Shown here: positions 52,241-61,890 of the stretch, piece after piece | Layout of the letters: each line of letters starts with the position of its first letter | How positions within the stretch are numbered: position 1 is the stretch's first letter | Assembly (NCBI RefSeq): GCF_900174585.1 | Contig: NZ_FWPT01000007.1 | Location: 294,390-358,389 of the forward strand | Reading direction: 5' to 3' | Length of the DNA: 64,000 bases | Source: Parendozoicomonas haliclonae | GTDB taxonomy: Bacteria; Pseudomonadota; Gammaproteobacteria; Pseudomonadales; Endozoicomonadaceae | The notes under the pieces: generated by a model | What the model was told of the DNA's origin: nothing | The model's input: the letters and a program-made list of their open reading frames with translations, nothing else | Databases searched by the model: none | Program-made: the position numbers and the translations under genes

Positions 52241-54023
52241 AGTGATTACCCTGCTGATCAAAAGACATGGCTTTTACCGATGCCAGCACCTGAACAAATC
52301 GGTTTGTTGCTTCGTCCGGCGGGCAGATCACTTCAATAACGGCACCCTGCGAGCTGGCCAGCGCACTCTCAAGCGCACGGTCATATTCAGCAATAGACGA
52401 AGGAGCTGTGTAATGAAGGCCAAACATCCGGGCGCCATACTGCCCCTGAAAGTCATGCTCTACCCGGAAGCACTTCTGCCCGGCCGGTTCAGGCACCGGG
52501 AACAGATTAAAAATACTGCCACCACTGTTGTTAATCAGCACCACCAGCAACTGATGCTCTCGCACCAGAGCCAGTGAGTTCAGATCATGCAGGAATGAAA
52601 GATCACCGATCAGCAGTACTGTCTTTCTTTGGCTGCCTGCGCTATGTCCACAGGCTGTGGCAATAAGTCCATCAATACCACTGATGCCCCGGTTGCTCCA
52701 GACAGGCAGCCATGGTTCAGAAGTCACCGTGGACAAGCTGTCCAGATAGCGGATAGGCATACTGTTGCCAATAAACAGGTTTACTCTCTTCTGCCACTGC
52801 TTTGCACATAGGGCTTCATGCAAAGCACGGGTGGCATCAATCTCCGAGAGCCTAGCTTCTGATGTGTCAGCAGACAGCTGCAGGTTAATCTGTTCCGCAA
52901 TAGCACCGCCTAGCTGCATCAAGGCGTTCCACCAACTCTGATCACCTGCAGGTGCCTGCACGCTCCGACAGAAAGCGGCCACCGGCAATGAGAAACGATG
53001 GGTCACGGAAAAGTTAGGGTCGTGCCGATCACTGCGCTCGTCCACATACCAGTGCTGATGGCCATGGTCAGTTATCGCGCGATGCGCCAGCCAGGTATTG
53101 ATCGCTTTGCTGAGAACTCGTCGGCCAACCTGAATCACCAGATGGCTCTGGTTCAGCAGCTCCTGAACAGCACCGTGGGCATAGGCCATATCTGCCGCAG
53201 GAAGTGCCAACGAATGACCATGCAGGCCGGATTGAATATCCGCCACCAGCAGCCAGCCGGTGCGCTTCACCAGCTCTAGCACGGCATCACGCTCTTCATG
53301 GCGCAACTGTCCTGCCAGCACAATCACTCTGATTTCGGAAATAGCCGGCAAGGATGGAATAGTGGACGAGCGAGACATCCATTCACAAAGAGGCTGAGCA
53401 ACCTGCAACCAATGCTCCACGGGCTGCAGCCAGCTGTCAAAACTTTGCGTCGAACCCTGTCCGTAGAGAGGCTCGCGCAGAGCCTGATTGATATGAACAA
53501 CACAGGTATCCGGCTGCCGAGCCAGTGCTACAGCTTCGTCCAGCATCTGTAGCAGCCAGCGGGCCGGTAGCTTTGTATCCGGTACCGGCACCTGAAAAGT
53601 ACGGGCCGCCGCTTCCCCAAAGATACCGGGCTGTGCCAGAGTCTGGTTGGCGCCACAACCTAACAGTTCTGCCGGCCGGTCTGCAGTAAGCAGCAACAGA
53701 GATACACCACTCTCCCGCGCTTCGTGAACGGCCGGAGCAAGGTTGGCGACGGCAGTACCGGACGTGGTAATCACCACCACCGGTGAACCGGTTTCCCGGG
53801 CCAGCCCCAGAGAGTAAAAGCCCAGACCCCGCTCATCAAAGTGCACATGCACCTGTAGATTGGAGTGCCGTTCAGCAGCCAGAGCCAGCGGTGCACTGCG
53901 GGAACCGGGAGCCAGACAGATATGGCGAATGCCGCAACGGTAAAGCTCTTCAAAGATCAGGTCACACCAGAGACTGGTCAGATCTGTAGGACGATTATTC
54001 ACAGAGAGATTCAGTCCGGTCAT
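52230..54023 (-). CDS. menD: SEPHCHC synthase MenD
   Basis: 597 residues, ThDP-dependent enzyme. HICLAPGSRSAPLALAA near the N-terminus and the ThDP/Mg segment GDLSFLHDLNSLALV...LINNSGGSIFNLFP near the C-terminus are MenD hallmarks. It joins isochorismate and 2-oxoglutarate in the first committed step of menaquinone synthesis. The start overlaps the menF stop (TAATG). Confidence 0.95.
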   Translation of the reverse strand: MTGLNLSVNNRPTDLTSLWCDLIFEELYRCGIRHICLAPGSRSAPLALAAERHSNLQVHVHFDERGLGFYSLGLARETGSPVVVITTSGTAVANLAPAVHEARESGVSLLLLTADRPAELLGCGANQTLAQPGIFGEAAARTFQVPVPDTKLPARWLLQMLDEAVALARQPDTCVVHINQALREPLYGQGSTQSFDSWLQPVEHWLQVAQPLCEWMSRSSTIPSLPAISEIRVIVLAGQLRHEERDAVLELVKRTGWLLVADIQSGLHGHSLALPAADMAYAHGAVQELLNQSHLVIQVGRRVLSKAINTWLAHRAITDHGHQHWYVDERSDRHDPNFSVTHRFSLPVAAFCRSVQAPAGDQSWWNALMQLGGAIAEQINLQLSADTSEARLSEIDATRALHEALCAKQWQKRVNLFIGNSMPIRYLDSLSTVTSEPWLPVWSNRGISGIDGLIATACGHSAGSQRKTVLLIGDLSFLHDLNSLALVREHQLLVVLINNSGGSIFNLFPVPEPAGQKCFRVEHDFQGQYGARMFGLHYTAPSSIAEYDRALESALASSQGAVIEVICPPDEATNRFVQVLASVKAMSFDQQGNHCVH

Positions 54024-55405
54024 TACAGCTCAATATCCAGGATGGACTGGATGGTACGCAGTTTGCTGTCCAGCTCGGCCCATTCGGCATTGATATTGGA
54101 GCCCGGAACCAGTCCGGCTCCGGAATAGAGTTTCAGGGTTTGTCCTTCCAGACGGGCACTCCGCAACGCCACGGCAAACTCTGCGCCCTGAGCATGCAGG
54201 GTTCCAAACGGTCCGGCGTACCAGCCACGGGGATAATCCTCCAGCTCAGCGATGAGCTCATGGGCTTCAGCCTTCGGCAGGCCACCAACAGCTGGCGTCG
54301 GATGCAGCAACCCAAGCAGCTGAGCGTCAGTGGTTTCAGGATTCAGACGGGCATTAATTCTCTGCCGCAGGTGTTGCACACTTTTCAGCCGGATCAGTTC
54401 AATATCCCGCTCGGTGTCTACAGTCTCGGAACACTGGGCCAGAGCCTCCTGAATAGAACGCATCACCAAAGCATTTTCCCGACGATTTTTATCATCAGTC
54501 AGCAACGCTGCCGCCAGACGTCGATCCTGAACCGGATCGCCATTACGGGCTGTGGTACCGGCCAGTGCTTCACTGTGCAGCTGGTTCTCTGTTCGCTGGT
54601 AAAGGCATTCCGGAGAAGCCCCAAAGAACACCGCGCCATCCGCCTGACAGAAAGCAAAGCGATAGGTATTTGGATTCAGGGACTGCAATGCAGACAACAT
54701 GGTCCATGGGCAAAGCGGGCCATTCAGCGCCAGCGTCTGTTCACGGGAGAGCACCACCTTGGCCACCCGCCCCTCTTCCAGGGCATCCAGAGCCTGTGCA
54801 GCACACGACTGCCAATAATCCCAGCCAGGATGCTCATCAGTGATTTCGGCCTGTGGCAGTTCGGTAGGGAAGCGATCCGCGCAGTGGAGTGATTGCAGCG
54901 AATCGATCAAGCGCTGCTGATGCTGAACGGAAGACAGAGAACCATCGAAGATAAAGTGACAGGACAGTGTTAATCCAGCCTGATCCCGCACCAGCTCGAT
55001 CTCTGGCAAAACCAGCTCACCACCGCCAAAGCCTGGCCAGTGATCATCCTCCCGGGAGGAGAAAGCCAGACCACCATACACACGGGCTGATGGCATATCC
55101 TGAAAAACATCGGCCAGAGCACTCTGGCACTCGCTCAGCGCATCCGTTGTATTCTGTTTAAACGACAACGCCGAGCCAAACACAGCCACTTCCAAAGTGT
55201 TATCCCGGTTAGCCCAATAGAGGCGCAAACCTGCGCCTCCGGCCAGTAGCGGCAGAAACTGAACTTCTCCCATCTCGTGCCCTACCACGGGCACGCTGAT
55301 GCGCTGCCACTGACTGGTGGGCTGAGCCAGGGAAAGACTGTGCGTCAGCGAGTCAATAGCTTGCTTCAAAGCGTCGGGGCGTTGGGAGTTGACCGGGTTC
55401 ATCAT
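54023..55405 (-). CDS. menF: Isochorismate synthase MenF
   Basis: 460 residues, chorismate-utilising fold. The C-terminal half has the family core: KVVLSREQTLALNGP, FFGASPECLYQR, ALAGTTARNGDP, HPTPAVGGLPKAEAHELI, DYPRGWYAGPFG and LYSGAGLVPGSN. It converts chorismate to isochorismate. First gene of the menFDHBCE operon; tandem ATG codons at the start. menA, menI and ubiE, needed to finish menaquinone, are not in this window. Confidence 0.93.
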   Translation of the reverse strand: MMNPVNSQRPDALKQAIDSLTHSLSLAQPTSQWQRISVPVVGHEMGEVQFLPLLAGGAGLRLYWANRDNTLEVAVFGSALSFKQNTTDALSECQSALADVFQDMPSARVYGGLAFSSREDDHWPGFGGGELVLPEIELVRDQAGLTLSCHFIFDGSLSSVQHQQRLIDSLQSLHCADRFPTELPQAEITDEHPGWDYWQSCAAQALDALEEGRVAKVVLSREQTLALNGPLCPWTMLSALQSLNPNTYRFAFCQADGAVFFGASPECLYQRTENQLHSEALAGTTARNGDPVQDRRLAAALLTDDKNRRENALVMRSIQEALAQCSETVDTERDIELIRLKSVQHLRQRINARLNPETTDAQLLGLLHPTPAVGGLPKAEAHELIAELEDYPRGWYAGPFGTLHAQGAEFAVALRSARLEGQTLKLYSGAGLVPGSNINAEWAELDSKLRTIQSILDIEL

Positions 55406-55572
55406 CCATCAGGGCTATGCTGCAGTGAAAACCTATTCTAAATCGACGGGCACCGCGCTCAGATTGGTACAAACCGAAGACAAAGCAAGTTATTGCCCGT
55501 GATTCCCATCCTCTTGCTCAGGATGCGTGTGATAGAATAGCTCCGCCTTAGACGACCAAGGATTTTGATTTT

Positions 55573-55935
55573 ATGGCAACCAACGGTGCCTCAGCCCGTC
55601 AATGGCTTGCAGAGCACGGCCAGCAGAAGTCTGCCGATGAACTGCAGCGCATCCGCAATGCCATTGCCACCAAGCTGGAAGCCCTCTCGGAAGACCATCC
55701 CGATGAAGATGGTCTGCTGGAAGCGCTGGATGTGATGGACGAATGGATTAACAATGGTGGCCAACCTGTTGCTCCTGCCGCTCTGGGCTCTAATGATGCA
55801 CCAGCAGCCGAGCCGATGTTTGACAGCAGTCCTCTGACCCCAGACCTGCAACCATCCGAAGAGTTATCACCAGCCGAGAAACGCGCTCGCTTTCAGGCTT
55901 TGCTGAAGACCGGCCATATTCCCGCCGGAGACTAA
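55573..55935 (+). CDS. Small acidic protein of unknown function
   Basis: 120 residues, acidic, cytoplasmic. An N-terminal helical part (ADELQRIRNAIATKLEALS, DEDGLLEALDVMDEWINN) is followed by a disordered Pro/Ala/Ser linker and a short C-terminal helix (SPAEKRARFQALLKTG). AAGGA lies upstream of the ATG. Not recognised; no partner. Divergent from menF, so the 167-nt gap should hold both promoters. Confidence 0.6.
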   Translation: MATNGASARQWLAEHGQQKSADELQRIRNAIATKLEALSEDHPDEDGLLEALDVMDEWINNGGQPVAPAALGSNDAPAAEPMFDSSPLTPDLQPSEELSPAEKRARFQALLKTGHIPAGD

Positions 55936-56034
55936 AACGGTTTCACTCAGACGAAATCCGTTTATTACTCTCCAATCAGTCTGCATATACTCCCTCGTCT
56001 GCCCTGCTCTACGGGATAGACCGAGGGAGAGAAT

Positions 56035-56601
56035 ATGAGACGCCTCTACTTTGTCACCCACTCCATTGATGATGCCGAACGTCTGGTAACCAATCTGCAA
56101 CACGCCGGCCTCAGTGAATGGCGCATTCACGGACTGAGCCAGGATGATGCTGCACTCTACCATCACCATATTCACCCGGCTCACCTGTTCCAGCGCTATG
56201 ACCTGATTCACCTCGGGGAGCGGGGAGCCATGATCGGCTTTCTGGTCAGCCTGCTGTGGGCAACCGCTATCCATTATGCCAATGTGATTCCGGGCAGTTT
56301 CGGTATCGCAGAAACGGCCTTCACCATAATGTTCTTCACCCTGTTTGGAGCCTGGACGGGAGGGCTGGTTGGTATTACCCGGATCAATTACCGGATCGCT
56401 CGTTTCCAGCAGGATATTGCGGAAGGCGCCTGCCTGATTCTGGTTGATGCCCACCGCCGGCAGGAGCGTCAGATCAAAAGCTGGGTGACTAAAGCCCACC
56501 CGGATATCACTCTGGCGGGCAGCTCATCCACCTTTACCAACCCCTTCTCCCGAGCGGTGAAGAAAGCGCCGGAAAGCCCGCATTCACCGAAAATCATCTG
56601 A
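56035..56601 (+). CDS. Inner-membrane protein of unknown function
   Basis: 188 residues. A soluble N-terminal ferredoxin-like region (RLYFVTHSIDDAERLVTNLQ) is followed by two membrane helices near residues 65-85 and 92-116 (MIGFLVSLLWATAIHYANVIPG, FTIMFFTLFGAWTGGLVG) and a second soluble segment (ACLILVDAHRRQERQIKSWV). The layout resembles stress-type membrane proteins with duplicated small domains around a glycine-rich helix pair, but no named family is assigned. GAGGGAGAG ribosome site. Single gene. Confidence 0.6.
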   Translation: MRRLYFVTHSIDDAERLVTNLQHAGLSEWRIHGLSQDDAALYHHHIHPAHLFQRYDLIHLGERGAMIGFLVSLLWATAIHYANVIPGSFGIAETAFTIMFFTLFGAWTGGLVGITRINYRIARFQQDIAEGACLILVDAHRRQERQIKSWVTKAHPDITLAGSSSTFTNPFSRAVKKAPESPHSPKII

Positions 56602-56777
56602 TCGGGAATAGTTAGTCCTGCTTCCATAAGCAATGATTATTGATGATTTTCCCAAATGGCCTCGCATTCTCTTATGGGTCGTCTTTACTGAGAATTGTGG
56701 CTGCCCAAGGGAGTTCCTGAGCGGCATCCGCAAATCCCCCAGAAAACCTTTAGATTGCCTTGAGCAAGGATGCCGTT
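56602..56777. other. Intergenic region before the small ORF
   Basis: About 175 nt after the inner-membrane gene. No gene or element is supported; a 65-codon ORF running through it overlaps the small ORF in another frame and lacks a ribosome site. Confidence 0.4.
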
Positions 56778-56891
56778 GTGAATCGGAAGCAAACCCGTCG
56801 ACTTTTGAAAATGGAGAAAATTGTTGGTGATGTGGCACTGTGGGCTCTGATTGCCGGAGCTCTGTATTGGCCGTTTTACATGCTGATGTAA
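56778..56891 (+). CDS. Candidate 37-residue small membrane protein
   Basis: GTG start with AAGGA seven nt upstream. The peptide begins basic (MNRKQTRRLLKMEKIVGD) and continues as one hydrophobic helix (VALWALIAGALYWPFYMLM), the usual make-up of bacterial single-pass small proteins. Stop TAA at 56889. An ATG at residue 12 is an alternative start. Not recognised. Confidence 0.4.
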   Translation: MNRKQTRRLLKMEKIVGDVALWALIAGALYWPFYMLM

Positions 56892-56926
56892 GGACGGAAT
56901 TGCTGAATCAGTCAGACAAGAAACGT

Positions 56927-56957
56927 AAAGCCCCGGTCTCACATGAGCCGGGGCTTT
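56927..56957 (-). terminator. putP terminator
   Basis: AAAGCCCCGG and CCGGGGCTTT form a 10-bp stem extended by CTC/GAG around an ACAT loop. It also can stop plus-strand transcription from the small ORF. Confidence 0.85.
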
Positions 56958-56973
56958 GCTTTAGCGACTTAGC

Positions 56974-58473
56974 CTAATCCGCCATTTCCCCACGAAGACG
57001 CAGGTAAATAGAGGAAGCCTCTGTTCTTTGCATATCCACCAGACTGACCAGAACAATAGCCAGAGTCGAGAAGACAAATCCCGGCAGCAATTCGTAAAGA
57101 TCAAAGAGGCCACCATCCAGTTGACTCCAGATCACCACAGTTGCACCACCCACCAGAATCCCGGCCAGAGCACCGTTACGGGTCATGGTCTTCCAGAACA
57201 GACTGATCAACAGTGCAGGTCCAAACGCCGCACCAAAGCCGGCCCAGGCATAGGCCACCATACCCAGAACCGAGCTTTCAGGATTGAGTGCCAGCAGTGT
57301 TGCCAGCGTAGCAATCACAATCACACCTATCCGCCCGGCCCATAAAACTTGCCGCTGGCTGGCCTCACGGTGGAACATATCTTTGTAGAAATCCTCAGCA
57401 AAAGCTGTGGAGCACACCAGTAGCTGAGAATCGGCCGTACTCATAATCGCTGCCAAAATGGCCGCCAGAAGAATACCGGCTACCACCGGATGAAACAGGC
57501 TGTTTACCAGCAGCATAAAGATCTCTTCCGGATCGCTGATCACCTGACCGGTATTCTGGGTGTAGGCAAAACCGGTCAGCCCAACCAGCACCGCAGCGAC
57601 AAGACAGATACTGCTCCAGCCCACAGCCACCCAACGGGCTGCCGGCATATCCTGCTCGCTGCGAATGCCTTTGAAGCGCGCCAGAATATGAGGTTGCCCA
57701 AAATACCCCAGCCCCCAGCCCAGCAAAGAACAGATAATAATCCAGTCCAGCGGCTCACCATCTTTATTAGTCAGCGGGTTCAGCAGGGCCGGATTATGGT
57801 ATTCCATATTAACCAACACATTCTCGATACCGCCCGACTGGTTGATAGCTATTACCGGTACCAGAACAAGAGCCGCAGCCATCATCAGCCCCTGCACCAC
57901 ATCAGTCCAGCACACGGCCAGATAGCCTCCAAACAGGGTGTAGGAAATAACCCCGACAGCACCAATAACGACAGCCAGGGTGTAATCAATGCCAAAAGCT
58001 GTTTCAAACAGCTTGCCGCCGGCTACCAGACCAGCACTGGTGTAGAACAGAAAGAACAGCAAGATAAAGCTGGCGGTCAGAGTCTGGAGGGTGCGACTGG
58101 AATCCTGGAATCGGTTGGAAAAGTATTCAGGCAGGGTTAATGAATTACCCGCGGCCTGGCTGAATACCCTGAGCCTTCGCGCCACCAACAGCCAGTTCAA
58201 CCAGGTGCCGCCGAGTATTCCGGCAGCCAGCCAGAAGGCTTCCAGCCCGGAGGCAAAGGCATAACCCGGCAGGCCCAGTAATAACCAGCCACTCATATCT
58301 GAAGCACTGGCACTGAGTGCTGTCGGCCAGGGGCCCAAAGAACGTCCACCGAGAAAATAATCTTCACTGGTGACCGTCTTACGCCAAGCGTAATACCCCA
58401 TAGCCAGCATGCCGGCAAAATAGATAAGAAAGGTGATGAGAACTGCCATCTCAGGCTGACTGGTGAAAGTCAT
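56974..58473 (-). CDS. putP: Sodium/proline symporter PutP
   Basis: 499 residues from the ATG at 58473, which has a GGAGG site; E. coli PutP is 502. An upstream ATG-less extension is discarded. SSS-family features: TSEDYFLGGRSLGPWPTALSASASDMSGW (Na+ and proline site) and SYTLFGGYLAVCWTDVVQG, with about 13 membrane segments. It imports proline with Na+ at the inner membrane. putA is not nearby. Divergent from the amphipathic-helix gene. Confidence 0.92.
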   Translation of the reverse strand: MTFTSQPEMAVLITFLIYFAGMLAMGYYAWRKTVTSEDYFLGGRSLGPWPTALSASASDMSGWLLLGLPGYAFASGLEAFWLAAGILGGTWLNWLLVARRLRVFSQAAGNSLTLPEYFSNRFQDSSRTLQTLTASFILLFFLFYTSAGLVAGGKLFETAFGIDYTLAVVIGAVGVISYTLFGGYLAVCWTDVVQGLMMAAALVLVPVIAINQSGGIENVLVNMEYHNPALLNPLTNKDGEPLDWIIICSLLGWGLGYFGQPHILARFKGIRSEQDMPAARWVAVGWSSICLVAAVLVGLTGFAYTQNTGQVISDPEEIFMLLVNSLFHPVVAGILLAAILAAIMSTADSQLLVCSTAFAEDFYKDMFHREASQRQVLWAGRIGVIVIATLATLLALNPESSVLGMVAYAWAGFGAAFGPALLISLFWKTMTRNGALAGILVGGATVVIWSQLDGGLFDLYELLPGFVFSTLAIVLVSLVDMQRTEASSIYLRLRGEMAD

Positions 58474-58639
58474 TGGGCCTCCGTTTACACATGGCTGAGC
58501 GGATGACAGCACGTTTTCATTCCGTACATTTCTATGAAGTCTAGAACCTATAGAACGAGAGCGTCAGCATTTGCTATAGCTTTATAGCTGCGTGTACTAA
58601 CCTGACAAATAACATCTCTCCGAAACAGATAATTACGCT

Positions 58640-60049
58640 ATGGACATTGGTTCTTCAGGGATGAGGCCCGGTGTAGGGCAGACGCTTTCCTCACAGGTCA
58701 TGACCTCACGCACGGGGCAGGACAGCGTGGTCGACAGCCTGAAAAACCTGTTTTCAGCGCTGCAAAAGCCGCTGACCAGTGTTCAGAAATTTGATTACCA
58801 GCCTATCCACACCGCTATTGCGGATGCCAAACAACAAGCTGCCAATCCTGCGACAACGCAACAGGCCCCACAAACAGTGGCAACGCCGGCAACCTCTCTG
58901 GAACAGGCCGCAACCGCCATTCAGCAAAAAGCCACCAATATGGTGATGAAAAGCACGGAAGCAGGCATGCACCGTGTTGGCGATCGCATGGAGAAGGCTG
59001 GGGATATGGTCTCCAGAATTATCGCCTCCACGATTAATGAAGTGGCCAACCAGATAGAGAAAGGCAATTTTCCCGCCATGGCCACCGCTATGGCTGATGG
59101 ACTGGATAAGGCCGGCAGCACCATGAATGCGGGCATGAAGGTCGCGGGCCATGATGTCCGTAAAGGGATGGAAAAAGCCGCCACCAAACTGGAAAAGCAT
59201 GACCCCATAGCTTCCAAAGAGTTGAACGCTATGGCCAAGAAAACCGAAGTCGGTTTTCAGGAGAGCGGTCAACAGTTTGAGATGACCATGAACGAGGCCG
59301 CAGAGAAAAACCGGGAATGGGGCCAGGCCATTTCCACCCATCTGGAAAACCCGGAGAAGCTGGCAACGGATGATGCAGCCTGGGATGACTTTGAATCCTG
59401 GCTGAGTGAGGCTGGAGAGAGTGTCAACAAATCCTCCGAAGCCATAGCCAAGGGGTATGAGCAGACCGGACAAAAGCTCTCTTCCACATTTAATGAAGTC
59501 GGTCAGCATATGCAGGAAACCGCCAAAACAGCCTATTACAAAGGTGCTCCGGATATTGGCCGACCCGCTTTACTGACTCTTGGCACCGGACTGGTGAAAG
59601 CCGGTATTAAAGTGATTCCTGTTTTTGCTGATGCCGCAAAAAGTGCCATTCAGGGCCTGGCGTCAGTGGGCGGAAAGATCAAAGATGGTGTCGAGAATAT
59701 CGGCCAGAAAATCAAACAGGGCTTCACCGCCTTCGGCGATCAGATTAGCTCTGGTATGAACAAGGTCAAAGATGGGGTCAATAGCGCAACCAGTGCGGTA
59801 GGTAATGCCTTTACTTCTTTTGGAAACAACATCAAAGATGGCTTTGTGGGCGGATTCAACAAAGTCGGAAACTTCTTCAAAGAGTCCAATAAAAAGATTG
59901 CTGATACATTTAATAAGGTTGGCGTTGGCATCCAGACAGCAGCAGTTAACACCGGTAATTTTGTAAAAAATGGTGTGAATAAAGCGATTGATACGGTTAT
60001 CAAAAAGCCCATGCAAAAAGTTAAGAACTTCTTTAAGAGCCTATTTTAA
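58640..60049 (+). CDS. Amphipathic-helix repeat protein, synuclein/perilipin-like
   Basis: 469 residues, almost all helical, no signal peptide, no Cys. Residues about 90-300 are Ala/Glu/Lys-rich helix (AGMHRVGDRMEKAGDMV, KGMEKAATKLEKH). Residues about 330-469 carry repeated 11-residue-like units built around K-x-G-x-x-x-x-G-x-x-F/I (KIKDGVENIGQKIKQGF, NKVGNFFKESNKKI, NTGNFVKNGVNKAI). This pattern is what lipid-surface-binding proteins (apolipoproteins, synuclein, perilipins) use. Membrane or lipid-droplet binding is inference. Followed after 9 nt by a 145-residue gene, likely an operon. Confidence 0.6.
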   Translation: MDIGSSGMRPGVGQTLSSQVMTSRTGQDSVVDSLKNLFSALQKPLTSVQKFDYQPIHTAIADAKQQAANPATTQQAPQTVATPATSLEQAATAIQQKATNMVMKSTEAGMHRVGDRMEKAGDMVSRIIASTINEVANQIEKGNFPAMATAMADGLDKAGSTMNAGMKVAGHDVRKGMEKAATKLEKHDPIASKELNAMAKKTEVGFQESGQQFEMTMNEAAEKNREWGQAISTHLENPEKLATDDAAWDDFESWLSEAGESVNKSSEAIAKGYEQTGQKLSSTFNEVGQHMQETAKTAYYKGAPDIGRPALLTLGTGLVKAGIKVIPVFADAAKSAIQGLASVGGKIKDGVENIGQKIKQGFTAFGDQISSGMNKVKDGVNSATSAVGNAFTSFGNNIKDGFVGGFNKVGNFFKESNKKIADTFNKVGVGIQTAAVNTGNFVKNGVNKAIDTVIKKPMQKVKNFFKSLF

Positions 60050-60058
60050 GATAACGCT

Positions 60059-60496
60059 ATGAAAAGCTTGGCCAATATCCGCAAGACACTTGATCAGCAT
60101 AATCAACAGGCCGAAGAGCTGGCTCGCCTGTTGGGTATGGACGAAACCCAGCATACCAGCCAACCGGCACAGGCTATGGCTGAAGCGCAACGCCTGGAGC
60201 TGGCAGGTCAGCTCGCCTTACGGGCCGAAGCCGCGCAGAAAAAGATCAATACACTGATTAAAGAACCAGATCAGCTAATGGAGCTTCTGGAGCAGGCGGT
60301 TCCTGAGAACTGCAACGACGATATCACCCTCAAGGACGTTGTTGATCGTGCTATCCCTGGGTCAAGCCAGGCTATTCTGCACTATCACCAGACGGTTAAA
60401 GAATTGCACCACACGCTCTACCCCGGCGCAGACAAACAGTCGGCTAAAAAGGCCTCTTCAAGAAAGGTGAAACGCAGCGGCAAGAACTTCCTGTAA
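60059..60496 (+). CDS. Small helical protein, probable partner of the amphipathic-helix protein
   Basis: 145 residues, not recognised. Predicted helical (MKSLANIRKTLDQHNQQAEEL, AQRLELAGQLALRAEAAQKK) with a very basic tail (KKASSRKVKRSGKNFL). It starts 9 nt after the preceding stop, so the two are almost certainly coexpressed. Size would suit a dedicated chaperone, but the basic tail is not typical of type III chaperones, which are acidic. Confidence 0.6.
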   Translation: MKSLANIRKTLDQHNQQAEELARLLGMDETQHTSQPAQAMAEAQRLELAGQLALRAEAAQKKINTLIKEPDQLMELLEQAVPENCNDDITLKDVVDRAIPGSSQAILHYHQTVKELHHTLYPGADKQSAKKASSRKVKRSGKNFL

Positions 60497-60512
60497 CAGC
60501 GATATTCTTTCT

Positions 60513-61655
60513 TTATGGCTGGCTCTTAAACAAAGCTTCCCAGCCTTGAGTATGAATAGGACCAGTTGCCTTTAAACGGGTATTACGCAACTGCTCATCT
60601 TCAGACGATAATAAACGCAGTGGCGTATTGGAATGCTCACAGACCCATCGCACTCTAGGGTCACGTCGGAGACGAAACTGCTCTAGAGCCTGAGGAAGTT
60701 GCTCTTTATTCGTCAGACCACCAAGCACTTCTGTAAGCACTGTGACATCCTCCAGCCCCTGTGCCACGCCCTGCTGCAGAATCGGGCCACAACCATGGGC
60801 TGCATCACCAATACAAAGCACCCGCCCTGAAGACCAGACAGGATTATTCAGCACCCGCATCCGCCCGGTAATCAGGCGATTCTCCAGCATTTTACCCTGC
60901 GTCAGTTGAACAACAGCAGGAACATAGCCAGAGAAACACTGCTGAAGCTGTGCTAGTGCCTCAGCCTCATCCAAGTGCAGAGTATCCTGATCAGCACGGT
61001 GGCCATAACAGTACACATCACCAGAGCTCAGTGGATAAATCAGGAAAGCATCATTTCTGCCCAGATAGAGCTGCGGGTCATGACCAAATCCATCCGGCTT
61101 TTTTGCGAGGAAACGCCAACAGAACAAACCGAGATCATCGAGCGCAGTCCCTGGAAACAGGGTTTGCCGCAAAGGTGAATGAAGACCTTCTGCAGATAGC
61201 AGTAAATCGCAATGCAGTTGCTCACCACTACTCAATTTGGCCGCTACAGAATTATCAGAATCACTCTGTCTGACTTCGGATATCTCCGTTCCCATAGCGA
61301 CCGGAATATCCTCTAAACCCGCGACCAACTGCTCATGAAGATCCTGATAACGTAGTGCCAGATACGGAGCATCATCAGGATATAGTCCATCAAAAGCGCG
61401 ATGACATAAACGGTCGCCTGATGCTGTCAGGTAGCTTATGGCGCTTCCCTGCTGCGCAAACGGTTCGATTTGCTTAAGAAGACCAAGCTTTGCCAATTGG
61501 CTGGTAGCATTAGCCGGTAAGGCAACTCCCGCACCTCTGGGAAGCCATTGTGATACCCGCTCTATTACTCTGACTTTATGTCCTGCTTGACTAAGCGCCC
61601 GTGCTGCAGCGGCACCAACCAGACCACAGCCGCTAATAACAATAGAAAGATTCAT
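60513..61655 (-). CDS. FAD-dependent monooxygenase (UbiH/PHBH-like class A)
   Basis: 380 residues from the ATG at 61655, which has GGGGGGAA six nt upstream; a start four codons earlier has none. FAD motifs: IVISGCGLVGAAAARALSQAG (GxGxxG), LLLSAEGLHSPLRQ (DG-like, here EG) and VLCIGDAAHGCGPILQQGV (GD motif). Class A flavin monooxygenases hydroxylate aromatic or other cyclic compounds with NAD(P)H and O2. Substrate unknown. The first Gly motif has Cys (SGCGLVG) where most have Ala/Gly. Divergent from the START-domain gene. Confidence 0.82.
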   Translation of the reverse strand: MNLSIVISGCGLVGAAAARALSQAGHKVRVIERVSQWLPRGAGVALPANATSQLAKLGLLKQIEPFAQQGSAISYLTASGDRLCHRAFDGLYPDDAPYLALRYQDLHEQLVAGLEDIPVAMGTEISEVRQSDSDNSVAAKLSSGEQLHCDLLLSAEGLHSPLRQTLFPGTALDDLGLFCWRFLAKKPDGFGHDPQLYLGRNDAFLIYPLSSGDVYCYGHRADQDTLHLDEAEALAQLQQCFSGYVPAVVQLTQGKMLENRLITGRMRVLNNPVWSSGRVLCIGDAAHGCGPILQQGVAQGLEDVTVLTEVLGGLTNKEQLPQALEQFRLRRDPRVRWVCEHSNTPLRLLSSEDEQLRNTRLKATGPIHTQGWEALFKSQP

Positions 61656-61890
61656 AGTTCCCCCCAATACAGCTTATTAATTAATAGACTGTTCTGATCG
61701 GAAAGGTTCGGAATTAGGCGATAGATCGGGATGACAGACAAGCAAAACCAACGTTGGCGTTAATATTACTGACAATTCCGCATGCTGTACCTGTAATTTA
61801 AGGCCACATGTTTCATCGGGCGTTTGATTAGAATACAGAGACTTCTTAAGATTTGATCCACTAATAATAACAATCCGAACTGGCACACTT

